Assembly (NCBI RefSeq): GCF_014649875.1
Contig: NZ_BMTW01000011.1
Span: forward strand, 1-64,000
From: Streptomyces rubiginosohelvolus
Lineage (GTDB): Bacteria > Actinomycetota > Actinomycetes > Streptomycetales > Streptomycetaceae
Length of the DNA stretch: 64,000 nt
Reading direction: 5' to 3'
In this document: positions 55,705 through 64,000 of the stretch, piece by piece
How the letters are laid out: every line of letters begins with the position of its first letter
How positions within the stretch are numbered: position 1 is the stretch's first letter
The notes under the pieces: model-generated
What the model saw: only the letters and a program-made list of their open reading frames with translations
The model's database searches: none
What the model was told of the DNA's origin: nothing
Position numbers and translations under genes: made by a program

Positions 55705-57085
55705 CCGCTCGCCCCGCGGGCAGGCCGGCAGGGAGACCGCCACCGGGAACGACCGCGAGCCGGCGCACCGGGAGGCCGCCGCCCGGGTCGTCGCCGAGGT
55801 CGCGGACCGGCTGGCCGACCCCGAGCGGGTGGCCCGCATCGCCGGTGTGCCGGACAACCTCATGCACTACCCGGGCGACCCCCAGCCGGTGTGGGACCCG
55901 CTCCAGCTCTCCGACGGACACCCCGGAGTCGCCCTGCTGTACGCCGAGTTGGCCGTCACGGACCCGGCTCTGCGCCACCGGGCCCACGCACACCTGTCCG
56001 CAGGACTCGCGGCCGGGATCAGGCCGGTGCCCCAGTCGCTGTTCGGCGGCATGGTGGCGCTCGCGTACGCCGGACACACGACGGCCGTCGGCTCCGGCGG
56101 CTACACCGCGATGCTCGCCGGACTGGACCGGCACATCCTCGACCGGGCCCGGACCCGCGCCCGCGCCGACCTGGAGCGGTCCCGCGCCGGGGAGCCCGCC
56201 GGGGCGTGGAGCCGCTACGACGTCCTCGCCGGCACCGCCGGGATCGGCCGCTATCTGCTGGCCCGCCACCTGGCGGCGGACGGGCAGGAGGCGCGGGAGG
56301 CGGCCGGAGCCGCGCTGACCGAGGTGCTCACGTCCCTGGTGGCCGTGGCCACCGCCGACGACATCACCCGGCACGGCTCTCGGCTGCCCGCGTGGTGGGT
56401 CACCGACGGGCTGGACCACGGGCTCCCCGAGCACGTCAACCTCGGCCTCGCCCACGGTGTCCCCGGCCCGCTGGCCCTCCTCGCCCTCGCCTGGCGGGCG
56501 GGGGTCCGGGTGGACCGCCAGGACGAGGCCGTCGAACGGATCATGGCGCTGCTGACCCGCCTGCGCACCCGTGACGATGCGGGCCCACGCTGGCCGCACC
56601 TGATGTCACGCGAGCGCATCGAGAAGGAGGAGCCGCCGGAGCGCGGACGGGACTCCTGGTGCTACGGAGCGGCCGGTGCGGCCCGCGCCGTCCACCTCGC
56701 CGGAACCGCCCTGGACCGGCCGGACTGGCGTGCCGACGCGGAGGCCGCGCTGCGCGGTGCGCTGACGGTGGCGAGCGACGAGTCGATCCGCGACTCCGCG
56801 CTGTGCCACGGCTGGGCCGGGCTCCTGCAGATCGCGCTGCGCACCGCCGAGGACACCGGCGACCCGGAACTCCACGCCACCGCCGACCGGTTGGCGGCCC
56901 GCGTGCTGGAGGGATTCGACCCCGGTTCGCCGTTCGGCTTCCGCTACGCGCACGCGCTCGCGCGGAGACCGCTCGACCGCCCCGGCTTCCTGGAGGGGGC
57001 GGCGGGCATCGCCCTGGCCCTGCACACGTACGCCACCGGCCGTGCGCCGGTCACCTCCTGGGACAGCGCCCTGATGCTGAGCTGA
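55676..57085 (+). CDS. Free-standing LanC-type lanthionine cyclase
   Basis: A 469-residue (alpha/alpha) barrel enzyme. Typical LanC motifs are present: LAHGVPGPLALL near 259 and the zinc ligands Cys329 in SWCYGAAG and Cys377-His378 in LCHGWAGLL. These bind Zn2+ and activate peptide Cys to attack dehydroamino acids, closing thioether rings. It supplies the cyclase that the LanM-like protein lacks. The GTG at 55676 has GGAGAG upstream and overlaps the JmjC gene by 29 bases, which couples its translation. It ends the operon; no transporter, leader peptidase or immunity gene follows. Confidence 0.9.
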   Translation: MPSSASTPTDRSPRGQAGRETATGNDREPAHREAAARVVAEVADRLADPERVARIAGVPDNLMHYPGDPQPVWDPLQLSDGHPGVALLYAELAVTDPALRHRAHAHLSAGLAAGIRPVPQSLFGGMVALAYAGHTTAVGSGGYTAMLAGLDRHILDRARTRARADLERSRAGEPAGAWSRYDVLAGTAGIGRYLLARHLAADGQEAREAAGAALTEVLTSLVAVATADDITRHGSRLPAWWVTDGLDHGLPEHVNLGLAHGVPGPLALLALAWRAGVRVDRQDEAVERIMALLTRLRTRDDAGPRWPHLMSRERIEKEEPPERGRDSWCYGAAGAARAVHLAGTALDRPDWRADAEAALRGALTVASDESIRDSALCHGWAGLLQIALRTAEDTGDPELHATADRLAARVLEGFDPGSPFGFRYAHALARRPLDRPGFLEGAAGIALALHTYATGRAPVTSWDSALMLS

Positions 57086-57150
57086 GCGCGGTCGTACGCC
57101 GGTGCGATAGTAGGGGCCACCCCGTCAGGCCCCGACCGGAGGAATCGCCC

Positions 57151-58104
57151 GTGCACTACGAACTCGCCGACCGGCTGGTCATCGGGATCGCGTCCAGCGC
57201 CCTGTTCGACCTGTCCGAGTCGGACGCCGTCTTCCGGGAGCAGGGCGAGGAGAGCTACCGCGCCTACCAGGAGAAGCACGTGGGCGACCCGCTCCGCCCG
57301 GGCGCCGCGTTCCCCTTCATCCGCCGGCTGCTGTCGCTGAACGACCTCGGCGAGGTGAACGACCCCTTGGTCGAGGTGATCGTCCTGTCCCGCAACGACC
57401 CCGACACCGGGCTGCGGGTCATGCGTTCCATAGAGAGCCACCACCTGCCCATCAGCCGGGCCATCTTCACGCAGGGCCGCTCGCCCCACCGCTTCATGCC
57501 CGCCCTCAACATGTCCCTGTTCCTGTCGGCGCACGAGGGGGACGTCCGGGAGGCGGTCGCCGCCGGACTGCCCGCGGGCCACGTCCTGGGCGCCCCGTAC
57601 GAGGACGACGCGGACGACCACGACCTGCGGATCTCCTTCGACTTCGACGGGGTCCTCGCCACGGACGCCTCGGAGCAGGTGTTCCAGGAGGGCGGGATCG
57701 AGAAGTTCCGCGCCCACGAGGTCGCGAACGCCGCCGTCCCGCACGACGCCGGGCCGCTGCGGGACTTCCTGGCGAACGTGAACCGGATCCAGCACCGGGA
57801 GGAGCAGGAGCGCCGGAAGGATCCCGACTACCGGATCCGCCTGCACGTCTCCATCGTCACGGCACGCAACGCGCCGGCGCACGAGCGGGCGGTGCAGAGC
57901 CTCAAGGGGTGGGGTGTGACCGTCAACGACGCGTTCTTCCTCGGTGGCATCGACAAGGGCCGGATCATGGGCATCCTGAAGCCGCACATCTTCTTCGACG
58001 ACCAGCAGGGTCACCTGGCCAGCACCTCGCGGACCACCCCGAGCGTGCACGTACCGTTCGGCAAGCTCAACGAGCCCGCGGCCACCGCGGTCCCGGACGC
58101 CTGA
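57151..58104 (+). CDS. 5'-nucleotidase (cN-I-type)
   Basis: A 317-residue protein of the 5'-nucleotidase family related to cytosolic NT5C1. It begins HYELADRLVIGIASSALFDLSESD, and has FPFIRRLLSLNDLG, VEVIVLSRNDPDTGLRV, ISFDFDGVLATDASEQVF (HAD-like acidic motif near residue 167) and ILKPHIFFDDQQGHL near the end. It should dephosphorylate nucleoside monophosphates in the cytoplasm. The GTG at 57151 has GGAGGAA upstream. It follows the LanC gene by 65 bases but has no clear role in lanthipeptide synthesis, so co-transcription is only possible. Confidence 0.8.
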   Translation: MHYELADRLVIGIASSALFDLSESDAVFREQGEESYRAYQEKHVGDPLRPGAAFPFIRRLLSLNDLGEVNDPLVEVIVLSRNDPDTGLRVMRSIESHHLPISRAIFTQGRSPHRFMPALNMSLFLSAHEGDVREAVAAGLPAGHVLGAPYEDDADDHDLRISFDFDGVLATDASEQVFQEGGIEKFRAHEVANAAVPHDAGPLRDFLANVNRIQHREEQERRKDPDYRIRLHVSIVTARNAPAHERAVQSLKGWGVTVNDAFFLGGIDKGRIMGILKPHIFFDDQQGHLASTSRTTPSVHVPFGKLNEPAATAVPDA

Positions 58105-58149
58105 GCGCGTACGGGACCGCCGGTACGTGTACGGGACCGCCGCCCGCCC

Positions 58150-59661
58150 TCAGCGCGGCGACCCCCGCCACAGGTTCCGCACCCGCAGCCACACATCGCG
58201 CGCCTGGCGGCCCGCCGCCGTCCGGCTCCGCGCCACCAGCTCGCGGGCCTGCTCGGGCGTCTCCACCATCGGGCCCGAACCGCGCAGCGGCCGCCCCGCC
58301 GTCTCGTGCAGGAAGAAGGTGGCCACCAGACCGATCACCCCGGCCACCATCAGGTAGTAGGCGGGCACCATCTCGTTGCCCGTGGCCTCCACCAGACCCG
58401 ACGTGAACAGCGGGGTCGTACCGCCGAACAGCGACACCGAGATGTTGAAGGCGATCGACAGCGCCCCGTACCGCAGCCGCGTCGGGAACAGGGCCGGCAG
58501 CGTCGAGGCCGCCGTTCCCGCGAAGCAGACCAGCAGCAGCCCGAGCACCGCGCACCCGAGGGCGGGCAGCAGGATGCCGCCCTGCCGGATCAGCAGGAAG
58601 GCGGGCGCGGCCAGCGCGATCAGGGCCACGCTGCCCGCCATGAAGACGGGTCTGCGGCCCCACCGGTCCGAGGTCCGGCCCACGGTGGTGATGAGCAGCA
58701 CCACCAGCAGCATCGTGCCGAGCACCAGCAGCTGCGAGGTGGTCTCCGGCTCGCCCAGGGTGGAGGACATGTACGTGGGCAGATAGGACGTCACCATGTA
58801 GTTCGTGACGTTGTACAGCAGCACCAGACCCATGCAGATGAGCACGGCCTCCCAGTGCTTCGTGAAGATCTCCTTGAGCCGTCCCTTGCCCGACTGCCGG
58901 GCCTCCTCGACCGGATCGTCCCCGGAACCGGAACCCGAGCGCTCGGCGGCCTGATAGGCCTCCTCCTTCTGGAAGGCGGGCGTCTCCTCCAGCTTCAGCC
59001 GCATGTACAGCCCGATGATGCCCATCGGGCCCGCGACGAAGAACGGGATGCGCCAGCCCCAGTCCGTCATCCCGTCCGTGCCGAGAACGGCGGTGAGCAC
59101 GGTGACCAGACCCGACCCCAGCGAATAGCCGACGAACGTGCCGAAGTCGAGCCAGCTGCCCAGGAACCCGCGCCGCTTGTCGGGGGCGTACTCCGCGATG
59201 TACGTCGTGGCGCCCGCGTACTCGCCGCCGGTGGAGAAACCCTGCACCAGGCGGCAGACCAGGAGCAGCAGCGGGGCGGCGAAGCCGACGGCCGCGTACG
59301 TGGGCAGGAACCCGACGGCGAAGGTGCTCGCCGCCATCATGATCATCGTGAGCGCGAGAACCTTCTGCCGCCCCACCCGGTCGCCCAGAGGACCGAAGAC
59401 CAGACCGCCCAGCGGGCGCACCAGGAAGGCCGCCGCGAAGGTCGCGAACGTCGACACCACCTGGGCGCCCGGCGAGCTGGAGGGGAAGAAGACCTTGCCG
59501 AGCGTGCCGGCCAGATAGGCGTAGACCCCGAAGTCGAACCACTCCATGGTGTTGCCGAGGGCCGCCGCCGTCACGGCCCGCCGGACCTTCGGCGGATCGG
59601 TGACGGTGACGTCGTCCTCCTGGTACGACTTCTTCCGCCGCCGGATGAGGGTGCGGACCAT
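58150..59661 (-). CDS. ProP-like MFS metabolite:H+ symporter
   Basis: A 503-residue transporter of the metabolite/H+ symporter (ProP/osmolyte) family. It has 12 membrane helices, the loop-2 motif GPLGDRVGRQKVL, NTMEWFDFGVYAYLA in helix 1 (typical of ProP, ShiA and similar), and a long charged cytoplasmic loop in the middle (EETPAFQKEEAYQ to SGKGRLKEI). The likely substrate is a compatible solute, dicarboxylate or shikimate-type acid. The ATG at 59661 has GGAG 5 bases upstream; ATG 59727 and GTG 59670 are in frame. It reads toward the nucleotidase gene (convergent). Upstream, 220 bases without a gene separate it from the ABC operon. Confidence 0.85.
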   Translation of the reverse strand: MVRTLIRRRKKSYQEDDVTVTDPPKVRRAVTAAALGNTMEWFDFGVYAYLAGTLGKVFFPSSSPGAQVVSTFATFAAAFLVRPLGGLVFGPLGDRVGRQKVLALTMIMMAASTFAVGFLPTYAAVGFAAPLLLLVCRLVQGFSTGGEYAGATTYIAEYAPDKRRGFLGSWLDFGTFVGYSLGSGLVTVLTAVLGTDGMTDWGWRIPFFVAGPMGIIGLYMRLKLEETPAFQKEEAYQAAERSGSGSGDDPVEEARQSGKGRLKEIFTKHWEAVLICMGLVLLYNVTNYMVTSYLPTYMSSTLGEPETTSQLLVLGTMLLVVLLITTVGRTSDRWGRRPVFMAGSVALIALAAPAFLLIRQGGILLPALGCAVLGLLLVCFAGTAASTLPALFPTRLRYGALSIAFNISVSLFGGTTPLFTSGLVEATGNEMVPAYYLMVAGVIGLVATFFLHETAGRPLRGSGPMVETPEQARELVARSRTAAGRQARDVWLRVRNLWRGSPR

Positions 59662-59881
59662 GCGCTCCACGGCCACGTTGTCACGTTCGCGCCGGGGAGT
59701 ACGCCCCCGGCGTGCAGGTCCCGCCATCGGTCCGCCCTCTCCGCCCGCGAGGACGGCCGCCGCGGTGGGGCACGGGGCGTCCCGGAGCTCAGCGCCTCCG
59801 ATTCTGGCCCCGCCGCCGCGACCCGGCCTCCCGGGCGGTGCGCATGGGTGAGGGGTGCGGGGGAGAGGAGCGGCGACGCGC

Positions 59882-60808
59882 CTACTTCACGCTGCCCGCC
59901 GTGAGCCCCGACCGCCAGTACCGCTGGAGCAGCAGGAACGCGACCACCAGCGGCAACAGTGCCAGGAGCGAACCGATCACCATCAACGGGTAGTAGTCGG
60001 GGTTGATGGGGGCGGCCGCGTTCCAGCTGTACAGGCCGAGGCTGAGTGGATACAGCGACTCGTCGGACAGCATCACCAGCGGCAGGAAGAAGTTGTTCCA
60101 GATCGCGGTGAGCTGGAACAGGAAGATCGTCACATAGCCGGGGGCGATCATCCTGAGACCGACCGAGAAGAAGCTCCGCAGCTCGTTCGCCCCGTCCACC
60201 CGTGCTGCCTCCAGCACCTCGTCCGGCACGTAGGAAGCGGAGAACATCCGGGCCAGATAGACGCCGAAGGGGTTGAAGAGCACCGGGATCAGGACCGACC
60301 ACACCGTGTTGGCGAGGCCCAGGTCGGAGGCGAGCAGATACATCGGCAGCGCGAGGACGGTCGCCGGGACCATGACGGAGATCAGGATCAGCGCGAACAG
60401 CGGACGCTTCCCGGTGAACTCGAACTTGTCGAAGACATAGCCGGCGGCGGTGCTGATCAGCGCCCCGACGGCCGCGCCGCCGACCGCGTACAGCAGGCTG
60501 TTGCCGTACCAGCGCAGATACGCCCCGTCGTCCTGGGCGAGCAGCGTCCCTATGTTGTCGAACAGCGCGAAGTGGGACAGGTCGAAGAATTCGGAGGCGA
60601 ACAGCGCCTCGGAGTCCACCGCGGAGGCGACGAGCAGCCACAGCAGCGGCAGGAGCGCGTAGAGGGCGCTGACCCCGACCACGAGGTTGGCCGCCGCCGG
60701 GCCGTACCAGCCGGTCCGGCGCGGGCGGCCCGGCGGACGCCCGGTCGCGGGCGAGGAGTCTGCCGACGCGGCCGGCGCCGGCGGGGTGGTGCGGACCGAC
60801 GTACTCAC
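59882..60808 (-). CDS. Sugar ABC transporter permease (MalG-type)
   Basis: A 308-residue inner-membrane permease with six helices. The EAA loop that contacts the ATPase is visible as EAARVDGANELRSFFSVGLRMIAP near residue 195. It is the second permease of the binding-protein-dependent sugar importer. The GTG start at 60808 overlaps the stop of the first permease gene (GTGA), so they are coupled. No ATP-binding subunit is in the operon; Streptomyces often uses a shared MsiK ATPase for such importers. Confidence 0.9.
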   Translation of the reverse strand: MSTSVRTTPPAPAASADSSPATGRPPGRPRRTGWYGPAAANLVVGVSALYALLPLLWLLVASAVDSEALFASEFFDLSHFALFDNIGTLLAQDDGAYLRWYGNSLLYAVGGAAVGALISTAAGYVFDKFEFTGKRPLFALILISVMVPATVLALPMYLLASDLGLANTVWSVLIPVLFNPFGVYLARMFSASYVPDEVLEAARVDGANELRSFFSVGLRMIAPGYVTIFLFQLTAIWNNFFLPLVMLSDESLYPLSLGLYSWNAAAPINPDYYPLMVIGSLLALLPLVVAFLLLQRYWRSGLTAGSVK

Positions 60809-61791
60809 GGGCGGGCCTTTCTCGAAGAGGTGACACGTGTCTTCCGTCGCGCCGAACCGGCCGAACCACGCGTCACGGCGAAGGACAGGGCACAGCAGAC
60901 GATGAGGAGGAGGACGGAGGCGGCGGAGGCCAGGCCGTAGTTGTTCCGGGTGAACGCCGCGTCGAAGATGTACATGTTGGGCGTGTAGCGCGGGCTGATC
61001 AGCGGGGTGGCCTTCGCCAGCAGCATCGGCTCGGTGAACAACTGGAGCGCGCCGATCGTCGTGAAGATCGCGACTGTCGAGAGCGTGGAGCGCACCAGCG
61101 GCACCTTGATGGTCAGCGCGGTGCGCACCGGGCCCGCCCCGTCCATCGCGGCGGCCTCGATCAGCTCCCGGGGAATGGCCTTGAGCGCGGCGAAGAAGAT
61201 GACCGCCGTGTAGCCGAGGCCGCTCCACAGCGCGATGTTCACCAGCGACGGCACGATCATCGTCAGGCCCAGGAAGTTCACCGTGATGTCGACGCCCTGG
61301 AGGGCGTCCAGCACGGGGGAGATCCCCGGGGTGTAGAGGTACAGCCAGATGACCGTGGCGATGATGCCCGGCACCGCGTGCGGTACGAACAGCACCGTCT
61401 GGGTGAGCTGCCGCGCCCGGATCAGCCCCGAGTCGAAGAGCAGCGCGAGGGCGAGGGCGCCCACCAGGACCAGCGGGATGAAGACCACCGCGTAGAGCAG
61501 GGTGATCCCGACGCCCCGGACGAAACTCGGGTCGGACAGGACGGCGGTGTAGTTGCGCAGCCCGGCGAAGGCCGTGCGGGCGTTGCCGAAGCCCAGGCCG
61601 CTGTGCGAGGTCGAGAAGAAGCTCAGGTAGACGGCGTACAGGGTCGGGACGACGAACACCGCGACCAGCAGGACGCCGAACGGACCGAGAAGGGTGGAGA
61701 CGGCCAGCCGCTGCGGGCGGCGCGCAAGGCGGGAGTCGGTGGCTGTCATGCCTTCGGTGGCTGTGCTCATACGGTCGGCGGCGGTGCTCAT
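60805..61791 (-). CDS. Sugar ABC transporter permease (MalF-type)
   Basis: A 328-residue permease with six helices. The N-terminus has three in-frame Met codons in the repeating MSTAADRMSTATEGM stretch. The EAA motif is EAAAMDGAGPVRTALTIKVPLV near residue 210. The start at ATG 61791 is supported by the 4-base ATGA overlap with the binding-protein gene upstream. It pairs with the MalG-type permease in the importer. Substrate is unknown but a mono- or oligosaccharide is likely. Confidence 0.9.
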   Translation of the reverse strand: MSTAADRMSTATEGMTATDSRLARRPQRLAVSTLLGPFGVLLVAVFVVPTLYAVYLSFFSTSHSGLGFGNARTAFAGLRNYTAVLSDPSFVRGVGITLLYAVVFIPLVLVGALALALLFDSGLIRARQLTQTVLFVPHAVPGIIATVIWLYLYTPGISPVLDALQGVDITVNFLGLTMIVPSLVNIALWSGLGYTAVIFFAALKAIPRELIEAAAMDGAGPVRTALTIKVPLVRSTLSTVAIFTTIGALQLFTEPMLLAKATPLISPRYTPNMYIFDAAFTRNNYGLASAASVLLLIVCCALSFAVTRGSAGSARRKTRVTSSRKARP

Positions 61792-63107
61792 GCTTGCCTC
61801 ACAGAAAGACCCAGGCTGCGCAGGTCGGGCAGCGTCTCGGATTGGGCGGTGCGCAGCGCCTCGGTGATGGTCGTGCCGTACTCCAGCCGGGCCAGCCCCT
61901 GGTGCAGCGAGGTCGCGGTCGCCTGCATACGCGGACCCCACGTCCAGCCGGTGCGCAGCAACCTGGCTTGCTGCTCGACGAGTCGGTAGACGTCCTGGCC
62001 GCCGTAGAACACCGTGTCGAACTCGCGGGAGGCGTTGGCCACCAGACCGGCGTCTGCCGGCAGGATGCTGGAGCGGCCGCCGGAGAGGCGGGCGGTGATC
62101 GCTTCGGGCGCGGTGGTCATCCACTCCAGGAACCGCATCGCGCGTTCCTTCTTGTCGCTGTCGGCGGTGATGGCGTGCACGGAGACCCCGTCGGTCCCCA
62201 CGATGTCCTCGCCGCCCTCCCAGCGGGGCAGCGGGGCCACCCGCCAGCGCCCCGACGTGCCGGGCACGGACCGGACGAGGGCGGCGAGCCCCCACGGCCC
62301 CACGAGATGCGAGGCGACCGCGCCCCGGGCGAGCGCGGACAGCCACTGCTGGCTGGAGCCGGGGGCGAACATCAGCACCTTCTCGTCGACCAGGCCCTGC
62401 CAGAACTCCGCGACCCGCCGGCTCGGTCCGCCGAGGAAGTCCAGCACCCAGGCGTCGTCCTCGATGGCGAACCACTGCCCGCCGCTCTGCATGGTGTGCC
62501 CGGCCAGCACGTTGTACGCGTTGGGGTGGAAGGTCGCGAGGTCGACGCCCGCGTCCCGCTTCAGCCGGCGGGCCGCCTCCCCGAACTCCTCCCAGGTGGT
62601 GGGTGGTTCGATACGGTGCCGGGTCAGGATGTCCTCGCGGTAGGCGAAGAGCATCGGCCCGAGGTCGACCGGAATGCCGTACGTCCGGCCGTCCAGCACC
62701 CCGTTGGTCCACGCCTGCGGACCGAGCCGTTCACGCAGCCGGGGCGTGACGAGACCGGTCAGGTCCGCACAGACGCCGTCGATGGCGAAGGACGGCAGAT
62801 CGGCGTCGACGAGCGTCACGATGTCCGGCGCGTTCCCGGCCCGCGCGGCGTTCGACAGCTTCGCGTTTCCGCCCGCGAGCCCGGACGTCATCGGGGAGAA
62901 GTCGACGGGCTCCTCCGGGTGCAGTTCGTTCCAGGCCGCGACCAGGGTGTCCGTGCCGCGCAGTGCCGACCACAGGGTCAGTGGGCCGTCGGGGCCGCTC
63001 GGCCCCGCATCGGATCCACCCCCGCACGCGGTGGCGGTGACGCCGGCCAGGGCGGTCCACAGCCCGGCGGAGAGCAGGCGCCGTCTGCCGAGCGCCGGGC
63101 TAGCCAT
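61788..63107 (-). CDS. Extracellular solute-binding lipoprotein of sugar ABC importer
   Basis: A 439-residue binding protein. The signal peptide has a twin-Arg stretch (GRRRLLSAGLW), and the lipobox-like TATAC ends at Cys28, the lipidation site. The mature part is a two-lobe family 1 fold: LTLWSALRGTDTLVAAWNEL, then NAKLSNAARAGNAPDIVTL, PTTWEEFGEAARRL and GGEDIVGTDGVSVHAI, with Trp residues typical of sugar binding. The ATG at 63107 gives a normal signal peptide. It is the first gene of the three-gene importer operon, 113 bases downstream of the isomerase gene. Confidence 0.9.
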   Translation of the reverse strand: MASPALGRRRLLSAGLWTALAGVTATACGGGSDAGPSGPDGPLTLWSALRGTDTLVAAWNELHPEEPVDFSPMTSGLAGGNAKLSNAARAGNAPDIVTLVDADLPSFAIDGVCADLTGLVTPRLRERLGPQAWTNGVLDGRTYGIPVDLGPMLFAYREDILTRHRIEPPTTWEEFGEAARRLKRDAGVDLATFHPNAYNVLAGHTMQSGGQWFAIEDDAWVLDFLGGPSRRVAEFWQGLVDEKVLMFAPGSSQQWLSALARGAVASHLVGPWGLAALVRSVPGTSGRWRVAPLPRWEGGEDIVGTDGVSVHAITADSDKKERAMRFLEWMTTAPEAITARLSGGRSSILPADAGLVANASREFDTVFYGGQDVYRLVEQQARLLRTGWTWGPRMQATATSLHQGLARLEYGTTITEALRTAQSETLPDLRSLGLSVRQA

Positions 63108-63220
63108 GACGGACCCCCGGCGCGAGAACGGCGACGATGGGACAGGAAGAACGCATGGGGGATCCCCTTTTCGTGGGAATGGGAAGGGAGATGAGGACGG
63201 AGACGGGGGTACGCGCGCCG

Positions 63221-63997
63221 TCAGGCGGCGTCGAGGACCCGGTGGAAGGCGGGGAGCGCCTCGGCGAGCGGAGCCGCCTCGGGGTACCAGGCGCGCTCCC
63301 ATTCGAGGCTGATCCAGCCGTCGTAACCGAGACGGCGGAGCTGTTCCAGTACATCGCCGAGCGGGAGCACACCCCGGCCGGGCAGGACCGGCCGCAGATC
63401 GGTGGGCGAGGCGACGTCCTTGAGCTGTACGTGGCGGAGCCAGGGCCCCAGCAGTTCCGCGGTGCGCTCCGGGCTCTCGCCCGCCCGCCACGGGTTGACC
63501 GCGTCCCACACGGCCCCCACGGCGGGAGAGCCGACGGCCTCCAGCACCTCGGCCACCTCGGCGCCCGTCAGGAACTCGTCGTGGGTCTCCAGCGCGATGC
63601 CGACCCCGGCCGCGGCGGCGAGAGGCGCGGCCGCGGCCAGATGACGCACCGCCCGCTCCCGCCGTCCCCTCGGCAGCCCGGCCCCGCCGCCGAAGACCCG
63701 CACCTGGCCCGCGCCGAGCCGGGCCGCGAGGGCGATGTGCCGGGCCAACTGCTCGACGATGTCCGGCCCGTCGGCGGCGACCTGGACGTACGAGGCGAGC
63801 ACCGGCACCGCGAGATCTGCCCGGCGCAGCGCCCCCGCGATGCGGTCCGCCTCGGCCGGATCCGAGTCGGGGTGAATCAACTGCCCATCGGCGCAACGGA
63901 GTTCGACTCCGGAGCAGGGGCCGGTACGGGCCAGTCGGACCACCTCGTCCAGGTCGGCGCCGGGGCAGCCCAGGGTGCTGAACGCCCGGGGGTTCAC
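63221..63997 (-). CDS. Sugar phosphate isomerase/epimerase (AP endonuclease family 2 fold)
   Basis: A 258-residue TIM-barrel enzyme of the xylose-isomerase-like group. Metal ligands are suggested by ALETHDEFLTG (Glu), AVWDAVNP (Asp), RHVQLKDV (His) and ISLEWERAWYP (Glu), all at the barrel's C-terminal face. It probably epimerises or isomerises a sugar or inositol derivative taken up by the ABC importer encoded just downstream on the same strand. The GTG at 63997 is a plausible start, giving NPRAFSTLGCPG, but it lies 3 bases from the window edge, so a longer form cannot be excluded. Confidence 0.85.
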   Translation of the reverse strand: MNPRAFSTLGCPGADLDEVVRLARTGPCSGVELRCADGQLIHPDSDPAEADRIAGALRRADLAVPVLASYVQVAADGPDIVEQLARHIALAARLGAGQVRVFGGGAGLPRGRRERAVRHLAAAAPLAAAAGVGIALETHDEFLTGAEVAEVLEAVGSPAVGAVWDAVNPWRAGESPERTAELLGPWLRHVQLKDVASPTDLRPVLPGRGVLPLGDVLEQLRRLGYDGWISLEWERAWYPEAAPLAEALPAFHRVLDAA

Positions 63998-64000
63998 GGG

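Noticed and set aside
57151..58104. 5'-nucleotidase as part of the lanthipeptide operon
   Set aside because: It follows closely on the same strand but has its own strong ribosome binding site after a 65-base gap, and its activity has no clear role in peptide modification.
1..64000. CRISPR arrays, insertion sequences, tRNA/rRNA genes or an integrated element
   Set aside because: No regularly spaced direct repeats, transposase or integrase motifs, terminal inverted repeats or tRNA-like cloverleaf were found on reading both strands.

Overview
The window is a high-GC chromosomal segment from an actinomycete, almost certainly a Streptomyces. The signs are strong GC bias at third codon positions, many GTG starts, leaderless genes preceded by TANNNT boxes, mycothiol- and F420-type enzymes, TerD, SHOCT and Rv1733c-like proteins, LacI/ROK/TetR/DeoR regulators and long GC-rich hairpins without T-tracts as terminators. 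It holds about 60 protein genes and no tRNA or rRNA. I saw no insertion sequence, prophage or CRISPR array.

Layout. 1-8.3 kb: the 3' end of an etfA gene, a DUF6986 aldolase-like protein, an NHL-propeller secreted protein, a CGNR regulator divergent from an alpha/beta hydrolase, a LacI regulator divergent from a ROK sugar kinase with a palindromic operator between them, and a TmrB-like kinase/Nudix fusion. 8.3-20.3 kb: metallo-beta-lactamase-fold hydrolase, M20 dipeptidase, geranylgeranyl-reductase-like flavoprotein, an F420-type oxidoreductase divergent from its probable TetR repressor (two operators), a NarL-type two-component pair, a maleylpyruvate-isomerase-like protein, an MFS transporter divergent from a ROK regulator, and small regulatory proteins. 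20.4-33.9 kb: cysteine-synthase/desulfhydrase-like enzyme, two SRPBCC proteins, an SDR/DUF2867 protein, a membrane protein with a degenerate sigma-factor-like N-terminus, a DeoR regulator, an alpha/beta hydrolase interrupted by a membrane domain, and a beta-helix/AAA+ fusion.

34.2-36.5 kb is the most unusual locus. It is a compact leftward operon with its own promoter and terminator: a 51-residue peptide gene whose C-terminal half repeats a GCIS motif three times at a 9-residue period, a PaaK-like adenylate-forming enzyme, and a small protein resembling GRDP/DUF1399. It looks like a RiPP (ribosomally made, modified peptide) system that I cannot match to a known class. 36.6-41.8 kb: an acidic-tailed membrane protein, an OmpR-type two-component pair, then a beta-carbonic anhydrase and SulP transporter preceded by an 11-bp-periodic CTCAY array, suggesting a bicarbonate-uptake operon under that regulator. 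41.8-50.3 kb: TerD protein, HpnB-like glycosyltransferase, a racemase, lnt, Nudix, and a secreted ceramidase.

50.4-57.1 kb is a second RiPP operon, of lanthipeptide type. It has a precursor ending in a Cys-rich core, a LanM-type dehydratase whose cyclase domain is replaced by a DUF6624-like domain, two JmjC/cupin-like proteins, and a free-standing LanC cyclase, with overlapping translationally coupled genes and no transporter or leader peptidase. 57.1-64 kb: a 5'-nucleotidase, a ProP-like MFS symporter, and a complete sugar ABC importer preceded by a sugar-phosphate isomerase/epimerase.

All family names come from reading motifs in the translations; no database search was run. Start codons were chosen from Shine-Dalgarno sequences, leaderless -10 boxes, or overlap with the upstream stop.
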